Positions 50,301 through 62,200 of a stretch of 64,000 bases of DNA are shown here, piece by piece (the first letter of the stretch is position 1; each line of letters opens with the position of its first letter). The notes under the pieces are model-generated. The model saw only the letters and a program-made list of their open reading frames with translations, had not been told where the DNA came from and ran no database searches. The translations under genes were made by a program, and so were the position numbers. The DNA is taken from the NCBI GenBank assembly GCA_029582165.1, contig CM055874.1, positions 448,614 to 512,613 of the forward strand. The letters are read 5' to 3'. The stretch is from Portulaca oleracea (taxonomy: Eukaryota; Streptophyta; Magnoliopsida; Caryophyllales; Portulacaceae).

Positions 50301-51640
50301 AAACAATAGTTGTAGAGCCAACTACACAGAGAATGCAACCCACCACACCAAATATGTGCAGCTTTTCCTGGAGGATAAAATGTGCTAGAATTGCACTGCA
50401 TCACAGACAAATGTTTAACAGCCGGAATAATTAACACATGGTTTCAAGCTGCAAAGCTTCTGTGTCCCATACCTGAAGATGATACTCAGAGCTCCCAAAG
50501 GGGTTACCAGGATGGCAGGTGCAAATCCATATGCAGCAAAATTTGCTATCTCCCCAACAATCACTAGAAAGCGCACATGAAAGCATATGGATCAAAATCA
50601 AAGCTACCACATAAGAAAAGGTTACCCACCAAAATGGGAATATGGCATCAAGGGAATGTGAAGAACATTCATCTCCAGCCATCACGGGTGAAGGAATTAT
50701 ATAGTACATGACAAATTAGGATGAACATAAAAGAAGGTTAAGCACTTTAGCCAAACAAAAACAGTCCTAAAGTGGGTGGAAATAATACTCATGTATCACC
50801 AGCGTGAGAAAACAGGTTAAGCATATATGAAGGAATGAATAAAGACAGGACAAAAAGATGGAATGATGGTTAAATGGCACGGCCCACCACAAGTGTATCC
50901 AAAGATTCTTGAATAAAAACTTCTTGTGCTAAGATATAAGAGATGCAATAGTTCTTTTTATTGTCAATCTAGAGTTAGACCCTACGGTGATTAGTGAGAA
51001 CTAAAACAGGCGTTACAACACATTTCCAAAAAGTCTCGAATGTGCGAGACCATTAAAACATGATAGTTTGACATCCCATAGATCTAGCTCTTAGAACCAA
51101 AAGTGGAAAAACACTGCTGAATGAGTATGCCCAGGCAACAACCAACTACTTTTCCACAAGATACAGATACTTACCCCTCAATGCCCTTATTAAACCCACA
51201 CATAATTTGTTTCTTATACCAAAGTCAGCAGCCTTGATCATCGCTACCATTGCCAATTTTGGTCAACTTTCAAAAAAGAACTTCTAAGAGGCGAGTCAAT
51301 GGAGCTTACTTGATATCATTCCAGCCCACCACCACGGTTCATACAAGTACGCATGTCCTCCCGAACCTGGTCAACAACAGGCAAGTAAACATTCCTTTCA
51401 ATGGAGCAATCAAACAAAGTGACAACTTTCTGTAGGCATAATGATTGAAACTAAGTAATATTGTTCAAACAGCTCCAAAGTAAGAAGGAAAGTAAAAGAA
51501 AGCTCAAACAAACCTGCTCTAACACCAGTAGTCCCAGATTTCATAAGACCCTTTTTCTTAATGATGAAGCTGGACCCAATAAAAATGCTTGAAGATACGG
51601 CCAAGATTAGTCCTTTGACATTATCTCCAGACATCCCCAT
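47398..51640 (-). CDS. NIPA-type magnesium transporter
   Basis: Multi-pass membrane protein of the NIPA (DUF803) family, which transports Mg2+ in animals; substrate in plants is inferred. Eight exons on the minus strand: 51640-51514, 51366-51310, 50563-50473, 50395-50235, 49934-49807, 49718-49581, 48170-48078 and 47586-47398 (TAA). They total 328 codons (327 residues), the usual length. Family blocks are [17 protein letters not shown] followed by [66 protein letters not shown] and the FTSFTILAS segment; about nine hydrophobic helices are expected. The start is MGMSGDNVK. An upstream in-frame extension from a non-ATG codon is unlikely. A Ser/Pro-rich C-terminal tail follows the last helix. A 33-bp minisatellite sits in the intron 48171-49580. 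It resembles At4g13800 from memory. Confidence 0.93.
49204..49296. repeat. 33-bp minisatellite, about 2.8 copies, in a NIPA intron
   Basis: Units begin at 49204, 49237 and 49270 with caagaacaaact and continue ataggtgggactgtggtcca. The first two differ by one base and the third is more diverged. It is intronic, so the unit length being a multiple of three is probably coincidence. Confidence 0.9.
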
Positions 51641-54416
51641 TTGCAATTCCACACAAACAGAGAAGACCCACCAAAATTTCCAATCTAAATCCAAAACCCA
51701 ACAAAGTCCTCCTTCTTCAGATGACAAATTCCAATCCTAAGCATGGATATCTTCTAAGGACATCTCTCCAACAAAATTCAATCCCAAAAACAAAATCCCC
51801 CTTAAGAGCCAAGTTATCTCCTTGAAATTACAATCCCTAATCAAGAACAAAAGAAAAAGAAGCTGTAAATCAAATCAAACCAAACCCAAGAAAGACAAAA
51901 AGGCACACATTATTGAAACAAAAAGGCCAAACCCAGAAATCGAAAGGGGGAAAAACAAAATACCCAGTTGGCCCTTTCACCGGGGAAATGCAATTAGATG
52001 CCCAAGTCGATCACATGGGCATCATTGATTTCTTATTCTGACGATTTCTTCGGAGATGGGTATCAATCTATCTATCTCTGAAATGGTCTGACAGACCCCA
52101 AAAGAAGACTACTTTCTGGGGAAAAAAAAAGAGGCAATTCAACAAAGAATCTACACTGATTTCCTCCACAAAACCCTCTTTCTGAATCCAATCAATGAAT
52201 TCTGCACTGTCTTCTTCGGAGAAAGGGAACGAAGAGGAACACAACAACGGTATTTCCGTTTCAACTTTGAGGGGTGTATGTGTACGTGAATGTGTGTTTG
52301 ATTGCGAAAGATAAAAACTTTAAAGCCAAAAAAAAAAGAGGATGGAATAGGAAAAGAGAGTAATGATACAGAGAACCACAAATTTGAGTTCATCAACACA
52401 CCCGGATCCCGCGTTTCACTTGAGAATTTTAATATAAGATTTGCCCCGAAATAAATATCTTTTTTTTTTGGATCTTTTAATATTTTTAATTTATTTGCCT
52501 AAATTAGTTGGCTTTTTACCGAAGAGTGCAACCCAAATCACCAAGAATTAGGCCAACGAGGAAGCAAATAGGCAAAGTGATATCAACCAGAAAAAATTTC
52601 TTCCCTTTTTGTTCCGTTGCAAGATTGCCACCCCGCCCCATTCAGCTTTTTTCATCATTTTTTTCTTAATGTTTGTGGGACCATATATAATTGATAAAAA
52701 TAAGATTAAAGATTTGGTATAAGTTTCATCCATTTATTCTTTTTCTTTCAAAAAAAAAAAAAGAATGAATGCAAACTTTAATTCTTGTGATATGAGAAAC
52801 ATATGTAAATATAAATGATAATTATGTCATGCGGATCATAAAGTGTGTGTGTACAATAAATTCACTGAATTGTTATTAGTAGTTTCTTATCAAATGTTAT
52901 ATGTTTTTGATTTGATGATAATTATTACACAAAAGAATTAACTTTATGAAAATTTTGTCTTCCAAAGAGATTTATCCTCTAACAAAATAAAGAAAAGACT
53001 TTTTACATAATATATGATACATAATTGGAAATTGAATATTCTAAAAATGAGACAAAGTGAATATAGCGTCATTCGTCATCTGAACAGCTGCCAATTTATT
53101 TGGAAAATATGCTACAAAATTTTCAGCTTGATAAAAGGTTTTTCTAGCACAATAATATCTTGAAAATGGAACTTGAAACTCCTCTTTTGTGTACTAAAAT
53201 CAGAAATGGATGCATTAATTTCCATAGATGAGAGTTACAAAGAGATACGCCATCACAATAGCATGCATGAAGCATATAATCTGAGACATTTATGAGGGGG
53301 ATTAATACTTTGGTGCTTATTTATAGCATTTAACAAATAAAATCTTGGCGATATTTCCGTAAATTTTTATCAAAATTTGTGATAGGCCTCTTAGTAGGAT
53401 AGCAATATGCTTAATATAGAGCTTAAATCAATGTAATTATAGATATCCCATATTTAACAATTTTGAATATCTAGAGATCTGTTGCATTGTTATTGTGTAT
53501 TCCCTAATCTATTTTAGTAAGATAATGTGTCTTTCGCAATTTACTTGAACATATAAAAAAATATATAAAGGGATTCAGAATACAGAAAAGAAAAAAGGAA
53601 CTCATAGTTAATGGAGAATACTCTGTTCCTACCTAAATAATTTACCTGCAATCATTTGTCTATTCTTATGTACAATAATTTACCCGGTACTTAGCCATCA
53701 TTTTCTAATGCAATGTGCTACTCGTATTTATAAAAAATTACATTACTCATATAAAAGTATTCTCTTACAATAAACCCAATGATATTAATTCTATAATTTT
53801 ACTATTGTATATACAGTATGATTAATATTCAATATACCAAGAGTATGTTGCTCTAGTAGTATGGGAGCTGAAGGTTTAGTTTATCATCCTGATTTCCTGA
53901 GTTCCTCACAAGAATGGAGGCCGTACCGTTTACGACAATGAAGTAATATAATGTTGTGAAAGAGACAAAATTTATGGTCAAGTTTTGCAACCCTGCATTT
54001 TGGATTTTCCCATTAGAGGATGTTGTTTTCATGGATGTCAAACAAGGAAGAATATACGCATTGACTGCCAGAATAATCCTCGAGCTCTCTCAACTCTAAA
54101 TTGAATGTGTGTTGGTTCATTTCATTGGCTGGCAGTGGCAACCCTTTCTGACCCTGTTTGTCCCAATTATTACTATTACTATTATTATTGTCCAAAAAAT
54201 ACAACTACACACTTGGAGACTTGTAATTTGTAAGAAACAAATGGATTTTTGGACAAATGCATGCCTACAATACAAGTTTGTCCTGGATTATAAATCCTGG
54301 ACCTGGCTGTCCAAATACTTTGACAAGTCAAGTCTACACCACCCAAAAAAATATTAATAATTCCCGGTCAAACCTAAAAATATGGATGGACAATTCATCA
54401 TGCTAACCGGGTCATG

Positions 54417-54455
<39 letters not shown>

Positions 54456-55495
54456 ATACATGAATGGAGTAAATGCCAACCAGATACAACAAATTGGCTC
54501 CAGAGCTTGTGACAGCAGTTATACTTCAACCCAGAAAACGTGATAGCTGCCTCGGGTCAGACACATACTTGTCAGATTCAGATCAGTTATTCTGATGAAT
54601 CTCGGATCATCTTTGGACAATTAGTAACCCACTTCAAGGTTGGTTGCCCCTTTAGATCCATTTCAGATTTGGATTTAAAGGTCAACCGCGACTGTTTGTT
54701 GGCTAATCAAGTTATAATTTTACCAAAAGATCATTCCCAAGTAATGACATTTTTTACAAGTTAGGTATGGCATCAGAGAAGTGCTGCTGCTTTTGGTTTT
54801 TCTCTCCCTGGCCAACTAATGTCAAATCATCAGACATCATGTCAAAGAACTGCAATGTGAGAGTATCACTATTGCTTAATCCTCTGACCTCTGTAATGCT
54901 CTCTGAAGTAGTTCTCACTAATTTGATCACAAGCATTGGTAATACATAATATCCAAACATCAGAAACTTCAGCCCAAAAATGTCAAGTTAGAATCTTGAT
55001 TCTGACAATGAAATGTGAATTAGAATCTTACAAGACACTCATAATAACCCTATAACCTATAAATACACTGGGCTGCAACAGAAGAAACTCATACAACCCT
55101 TGCAATGGTTGTCAATGACAGGATGAGACTTTACTAATTGAGAGCACTAAATGAAATCAAAACATAAACTCTAAATACAGTATCACATCTGAGCTGCATC
55201 AGAAGAAACGCTCAACAAAATTTGATTGAAAAGGAAAACCAATCGAGCTCACAGATCCAACTAAACTAAGTGCAACAAGATATTAAATCAGCTTCAAAGT
55301 TTTCAGCAACGTGCAGAAGAAATATATAGCAGTAGCCAGCAAGCAAAGATCATCTAGTGTACTGCTCAGATTATTTTTCCCCTAAACACTAAAGGGGCTG
55401 AAAAAGGTCCACCTTCATATCCTACAAAACTTGTGCGCCTAACTACAACAGAAGACAAATAAAGGAAGCAATGCTGCGTACCACAAGAAGGGATA
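51641..55495. other. Long intergenic region: NIPA leader to PPR 3' end
   Basis: About 51641-52400 is the probable NIPA leader and promoter. About 52440-53840 is very AT-rich with poly(A/T) runs. A trinucleotide cat/atc microsatellite of about 13 units lies at 54417-54455. About 55130-55495 is likely the PPR 3' UTR. Short frames at 53853-54204 and 54754-54960 (minus) lack convincing family matches. Confidence 0.55.
54417..54455. repeat. (CAT)n microsatellite
   Basis: An uninterrupted run of about 13 catcat units in intergenic DNA. It is expected to vary in length between individuals. Confidence 0.95.
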
Positions 55496-57917
55496 TCAAG
55501 AAGCTACAACATCTTGTTTCTTCCCTTTCTTTGTTCTGTGACCTTTGTCGGGCCCGCCTTGGATCAATCTTGACAGGATATCAGCTTGCTTTGTGTACCC
55601 TTCTTCATTCAGGGTCTTGATGAGGCTCTCGCAGCTGCTTTTGTCAGTCACGCCTCCCTTTTGTAATATTTTGCAGTATATTGAGCATGCATTAAGGGTC
55701 TTTCCAGCAGCTAGAAGGGCGTCCAAAACCTTGTGATAGCTTGAAAAGTCTAATGTGAAATCCCGCTCCAATGCGAAGTCTAAAAGTTTGAGAGCAGCTA
55801 TGGTCTTTCCTTTTTCACTCAGAACTGACAAAAGATGGTCAATGTCTGGTGCATAACCACTATGCATTATCAGCTCAATTCTTCCAAGGGCCTCTTCAAC
55901 ATGACCTCTCATTAGTAGAGCCTCCAGAATCTTGGCAACCAGGTCCATATTCTCATTTACTCCCTTCTCCAACATGGTCCTCATCACACGGCTCGCAGTT
56001 TGTACCCTTTCATCATTGAACAGACCCTCCATGACCGCCCTAAACAAAGCTGAATCCGGAAGATGGCCATTCTCAATCATACTGTCAAGCACCGTTTTGG
56101 CATCAGCTGGCTCGCCTTTCTCCAAGAAACTATGGACAAGCAATTTGTAAGCATCGGGCTCTGACGGAACCCCTCTCCTAATCATGATATTCAACACTTC
56201 AAAAGCAGCTTCAGGATCACGCTCTTTTGAATGGCCACGTATGAGATTGTTGAAAGCAATTGGATCCTGGACACCCTTTTTCATCAACTGCCTGAAAAGG
56301 GTTTCAGCCTTTTCCGTCTGGCCATTGTTGCAGAGATACTCGATGATTGCATTATAAGCATCAGACCCCATGTCCAAAGTACTTTGTGGCCTGAGAACTA
56401 TTTCCTTCTCAACAAGCTTATCCAACAACTTCACAGCACGGTCGTAGGCCTTTGCTTTACAGAAATTCTCAATTAGGACCCCATAGTGTCCAGCCTCTGT
56501 GGGAATACTCAGCCTTATCATTGCTTTAAGAACATCGGCAGCTGCATCCAAGTTACCTGAATATTTTTGGTTTTGGTAAGTAATCAAAAAATATATTGCA
56601 AAGACAACAAATGGGTGTCATCCATTTACAAAAGGAACATAACAAAAGAGACTCAAGCCTTCACACTCTATCCAGGTTACCTGAATTGCATTGGCATGTC
56701 ATCAACTTGATGAAGATTGAATTATCTTTAGGATGAACGCGCCTGTCAACCATCTCCTGCAAGATCACCTGAGCTTCAGACATCTTCATTGCATCACAAA
56801 GCCCAGGAAGAAGAGTTGTGTACGTGACATCATTCGGCTTGATATCGAAACCCTTCATCTCCTCAAACATATTAAGTGCATCATCTACCTTACCCATGGA
56901 AACATAGCCTTTAATCATAGTAGTGTAACTTATCACAGTAGGAGCGATATTCCTCCCCTTCATCTCCACAAAAAACTTCTCCGCCTCTTCGATCTTCTTG
57001 ACCCGATAATACCCATTAATCATGGTGTTATAAGTAACCACATCAGGCATAATCCCCCGGCTTTGCATATCCGCATAAATCCTATTCACAGTATCAATTT
57101 TCTGGCAAAGGAAGAAACCCCACAGCAGGACATTAAACGTATGCTTAGTAGGTGCAAGCCCTTCTTCCAACATCTTGTTGTAGTACCTCTTTGCCATCAT
57201 ATACCGCCCACGACGCAAAATCACCTTAAAGAAAGCATCATATGATTTTTCGGTCCTTTCGACACCAAGTTCCTTCATTTGCTGAAAAATCTTCACAGCT
57301 TCCTGAACAATGCCCTTCTCACCATAACTATCAATCAAGACAACAAACATATCCTCATCCCATTGAACACCCTTGCTGGGCATATCCATAAGGATACCCC
57401 GGGCATGGTTGAGCTTCGAAGCTCGGCCTAAAATCTGAATAATTTTCATATGAGTCTCTCTATCGTGTCGAAATAAGCCGGACCTCTCGACCCACCGGAA
57501 AAACTGGAGGGCGTGTTGAGAGTTGCCAGCACGGTCCAGCACATTGCAAACTAGGGTTTGATCAAACTGGGGCACTAAATTACGAATTGAATTTTGCAAA
57601 CGGGTAGTCCAAGCCCTATTAGCCATCATTCTACAGATTATATCCTCCAATTTTTCTGAGGCTCGACGCTTACCTCTCGGGGTCCTCTGTTTCTGCTCTG
57701 TTTGGGGTTGAACATCGTCTGAACCCTCGATTTTCACCGAATCAGCGCTAGCTTCTGGGATCTGATCAACGGAGGGCTGAGATTCGGGAGATGGCTCGTC
57801 CGCGGTGGTCGATGAACAGAAGTTTTTGAGGAAAAGAGGGGAGGTATTCGAGGTTCTGAACCCCGAATAAACCCTAGGCCTCAAATGCAGAAGCTTCGAT
57901 CCAGAAAAGTGCGACAT
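55496..57917 (-). CDS. P-class pentatricopeptide repeat (PPR) protein, probably mitochondrial
   Basis: PPR proteins bind organelle RNA in a sequence-specific way. Two exons, 57917-56681 and 56556-55496, give 765 residues. The N-terminus is Ser/Arg-rich with few acidic residues (MSHFSGSKLLHLRPRVYSGF), which suggests an organelle transit peptide. After a low-complexity stretch, about 17 PPR units run from about residue 140 to 750, for example VVTYNTMINGYYRVKKIEEA and VISYTTMIKGYVSMGKVDDA. There is no E/DYW extension; the protein ends in a Lys-rich tail. The 124-bp intron interrupts the eighth repeat between NSG and NLDAA, and both junctions lie in near-identical repeats. It resembles At2g37230 (about 757 residues) from memory, not verified. 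Confidence 0.92.
56546..56686 (-). other. PPR intron bounded by near-identical 17-base repeats
   Basis: On the plus strand, atccaagttacctgaat (56546-56562) and atccaggttacctgaat (56670-56686) are 16/17 identical and lie 124 bases apart, exactly the intron length. Each contains AG|GT at the splice point on the coding strand, so one is the donor junction and the other the acceptor junction. Reading through the donor keeps GNLD before a stop, matching the start of exon 2. Confidence 0.85.
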
Positions 57918-59266
57918 TTCGAGAAGATTGAGATGAACGAATCAAAGGAACTGCCGACGAGAGATAATCGATCCGTGAGGCTTCAGATGAAGCTTCGATG
58001 GTGGCTGTCTCAGTGACGCACGAAGAGCACACTGCTAGGGTTTAAGGCAGTAGCTGCTGGGTTATAGTGTTGTACCATGAGTCCATGACTCACTCTTTCT
58101 TTCTTTTTCTCTTTTTCTCTTTTTCTCTTTAAGGCAGTAGCTGCTGGGTTTTTTTAGTCTCGTTTTTCTTTTCGTATTACTTTCACTTAGGTGTTAGGAG
58201 TAATTAATACTACTTAATTGTCCTTATATTTCACTTTTTTAATTATTTATTAGTCATTTAGGCCTAAAAACTACTCCTATCCTTTGTGTGCTTTCAAGGG
58301 ATTATGAGAGGGTACTAATTTTTTGTTTGCTTTTTAAATACAAAGAGGGAAGGATATTGGTCAATAATAAATGGTCAATGAATTATACTGATTTTCTACC
58401 AAAACGTCATGAATTGTGAGACGAAGGTAGTAGTATATTCAACTCATTAAGAGCATATGCAATACGGAACATAATTAGTGGAACTTTGATCTGCAGAGTT
58501 CCAGAACTCAAATGAATGAGAAAAAATGCAGGAGAAAGAGTGTGCCAACTAAAAGAGAAGATCAAGTTCCACTAATTATGTATATGCTCCAAGGGTATTG
58601 TATCCATTCCTCATATCATTAACTTGGTAATGTCTACTCACATATACTCGGGTGCAACTCATTAAGAGTATTCTATACTTTAATATTAAGTTACTACTCA
58701 TCTATAAGCAGTTGTCGCCTAAGACACCCACTAAAATTACCAACTACTTAAAAATATTGTATTGTTCAACAGCATTTCCTTTTTACATTTAGGTTTAACT
58801 CACTAAAACTATTATATAGATACATCTGGACTTGGCTCAGTATAATTGTTGTACATCATAAATTAGTAATATTGCTCATGGCTTAACCTCATATAACTTG
58901 TATATAGTTTGAAATAGCTGTAAGAACCATTAAAGATGGTGAGATGTTCGACTCAGAATCGTAGAGAACATGGAAATATGAATGTGTATTCAGGAAACCT
59001 GGAAAAGAGTGAGCACAAATACTAATAAAGCACAGCTCACAAGCGACTGGAGATTATGCTCTCTCAATCCAAGTGGTGCATACAAATGAGTTTGGCCTAT
59101 TGCATTTCCTACAAAATTTTGGTACAACAGTTGCTCTCCAAACTACCCTATCTATACAAGTGAGTAGAGAAACTAATCCTGTTTGTTTCTTCCCTCCCTC
59201 TTAGGAAATAGGAAATAGGAAATAGGAAATGGGAATCCTTAGTGTTAATTTAACCCAACTCAAAAC
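57918..59266. other. PPR promoter side and UTP20 3' region
   Basis: About 57918-58080 is the likely PPR leader. An exact 23-base direct repeat, tttaaggcagtagctgctgg plus gtt, occurs at 58041 and 58128, with a tttctcttt microsatellite between the copies. The central part is AT-rich without a gene. About 59000-59266 is the probable UTP20 3' UTR and has an aataggaaat tandem run (59204-59231). Confidence 0.6.
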
Positions 59267-62200
59267 CTAACGCATCCATCTCCCCATTTTCATCGCCATG
59301 ATTTTCCTCTTCTTATGGGCTTTGTGTTTAGCAGCCATCCTCAACTTTCTCTTGGCATTCTGGGCGGGATCAACCACAGCCATGCGCTTCTCTTCTCGCT
59401 TCCTCTTATCTCTTCTTTCTCCAAGTTTACGCCTCACCTCGCTGTAAACTTGCACGAATTTCTGGTACCCCAGAGCTTCTTCCATCTTCTTCCGCACTTT
59501 TTCTGCCCTCTGCTTTACATCATCTGGGTTTCATTTCAATCACCAAACCACACCATCAGTAAAAACTCATCCAACTGATGAGCAGTAACAAAAAAAATGG
59601 CAAGTAAAAGGACAAGAAAAGGCTTACCTGAAACAACATTTCCAGAAAATCCCTCGCAAAGTTTGTAGACTGGCAGCAGCAACTGTATGGCATGTTTCTG
59701 ACAATCTTCCTGGCTCATCTGCATAGCAATCAGTTTGAGACTGCCCAGGATTGTCATAGCCTGAAATAACCCATAAAAACATCATCAGTGATTCGACTCA
59801 TACATATAAGACACTGGGAAGAGTTGAGCAGAATAATTAGGGATTCACAATCGACTACTATCCCACCTGAATATCCTCCGTTTGAAAGGCAGTTTTCCCC
59901 AGTGCTTTGAGCAAACCAGACACAAGAATAGAGCTAACATCATTCTCATCTTTCTGATCAAACTTATCGAACCCGTAAGTAAGGGATGCTTGAATACTCT
60001 TCCCCTCGACATCGAGCAACCCAAAAGCTTTAAGAAAGCATCCTTGCTCATGTGGATCGAGAGAAGGCCAAAATGCACGAGGATCCTTGTGCTCTGTTTG
60101 AGACAACAATGATTGTATGCCACAAATGGCATAAGCAAGGTTCCGCTTGACATGCCCTCTAGCTCCTTTATCAGGGAGCTCAGCCTTTACCAGGCGACAT
60201 AAAGAGGAGGCTATAAGGAACAGTCTGCTTGTACTTGTCAGAGTGGTTGTTCCCATTTTCCTTCCCGCCTTTTTCAACTGCTCAAAGTACAACGCCACTA
60301 GACGGCTCGATATGTTACAAATCCACGGGTGCGGATGCACCAGCAACTCGGATATTGATAGCCATATATCCTGAAAGGCTCAAGGTTGACGTGTCATATT
60401 AGTTGATATTATATTCACTTAACTAAGCAAAGGTATCCTCTTATCTAAAGTGTGATGATGTGAGCATCACAAAACATCAAGTTATAGGGGAAAGGGGTGG
60501 TTATCAAGTTACCTCAACATCGCCTGCAACAAATAAGTCTGGGAATTGTGTAAGAATCTTTTCCAACAAAACTAAAGAGTAATATGCCTCCTTCCAAAAA
60601 GGAATTGTTTCTTGCTCGAAAAGATTCAGCTCCACATCATTCACCACAGCTACAGCAGACTGCATAATCTTCCTCATCACAGGCAATATACTGCTTACAT
60701 GCTTCTGAAACCCTCCCTCCATTACTTCAACAACAAAACCAAGAACCTGCAGCAAGATATACATCAGAAAACTTTGATGACTCTAAAAGTCATGGCAAGA
60801 ACTTCAGCAAAACAGTTAAAGCAAATAGAAAAATACAAAGCTTCCTTTTTTTAATATATAAGTAGGAATAGGGAATTCAACTATACCTATCCTGTTGATC
60901 CAACCAAATATATACTTTTGGTAAGGAAAAAAAAAGGTTGAAAAATCATCAAAATAGAGGAACCCAAAAGAAAGGATGCTGAAAAGCATCCCGCAAAACC
61001 TAGTAACAACCCAAAAATAGGGTATCCTGAAAATCAAATACTCAACAGAGGAGGAATGGAAAATTCCCCTCCTTCCAAAAGAATAGCTTTGGGCCACTTA
61101 TCATCCTCTAACCACTCAATAGAGATTTCAAACCCATTAAAAGTCCCCAATTTCTTTCCGTCCACAATAACCAAAAAGTAGCATAGGCAATGGCTCGGAA
61201 CACTTTATACTGGACCCTTCTCACAAAAAAAGCTTTCGCACGCCAATAATTGGAATCTCATTGAGCCAGGGAAGGCCCAAACAGCTCAAAGCTAATTCCC
61301 ACAGGCTTCTAGCAGCTGGGCAATGAAGTGGTGTGTAGTAGGCAAGCTATCTTCGCACATGAAAGCATATGTTGACCACAAATTGAGAAATCAAAGTAAA
61401 AAAGAGAACTTGTGATATGGAGCAAAAAGAACCACAAACATAACACCCATTATAGAAACATAGAATAATTAGATTTTCAATTGCAAAAATAGTAAAATAC
61501 CTGAGCAGATGTGCTCCACAAGTGTTGTTTCTCCCCCAAATACCAAGCAAGACAGTATTCAAGAATGGAAGAAAGTGACTGCGATTTTATGCGGTTAATA
61601 AGGCTCTTTATGACTATGCCAATCAAGGAGCGGACGTGATTGTCACGATCATTGGCCAAAGCAACCACCAGATGGACAAATAACGTCTGTGACTGCTCAT
61701 TGATGACACCATCTGGAAACTTCTTGATAATTGTATTCAACATTTCCAGCACAGCCTCCCTGCCAGTGGCATGTTCATACCTGCAAAAATGTCAACTTTA
61801 GTATAAGATAGCACAAATGAAATACTTCTAGAAATCCATTTTCAAATATCTTGTATAGTTATGAAAGAGCCTTGCCTTAAATTAGCAATAAGGAAGTCCA
61901 TATGCTGTTGCTTGCGTTTCTCTTTAAGTTGATAGTTAAGCAAGAATTGCAACAATATCTGACTGCATTTTTTGCGAATGACATCCTCTTGACTAGTTAC
62001 CATTAATTTTGCAACTTGGGTGACAATATCATATATCTCATGGACTATAAGCTTCCTCCGAACAATGGCCTTCAAAAGTGTTAAGGCAACAAAGGAAGGA
62101 TTCTTTTCAAGATCAATAAATACAGGAAACTGTACCAAAACATGTAACTGCTCCGTAGACAGTGTAATCTTGGTGCTCCGAAGTAACGCTGTCAATAACT

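Noticed and set aside
19896..53905. Shared word aatcaggatgataaa at 19896 (plus) and near 53885 (minus)
   Set aside because: About 15 bases only, with no extension on either side; likely chance.
53853..54204. Two overlapping minus-strand frames, one with FTTLYYFIVVNGTASI
   Set aside because: I considered a decayed membrane-protein fragment such as a CASP-like helix, but the match is too short and the frame and splice context are missing.
54754..54960. Minus-strand 68-codon frame with a plausible amino-acid composition
   Set aside because: No recognised family, no start context or neighbouring exons; kept only as intergenic sequence.
56733..57245. Plus-strand 170-codon frame opposite the PPR gene
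   Set aside because: It is the antisense of PPR repeats, with His/Ile-rich composition and no family match.
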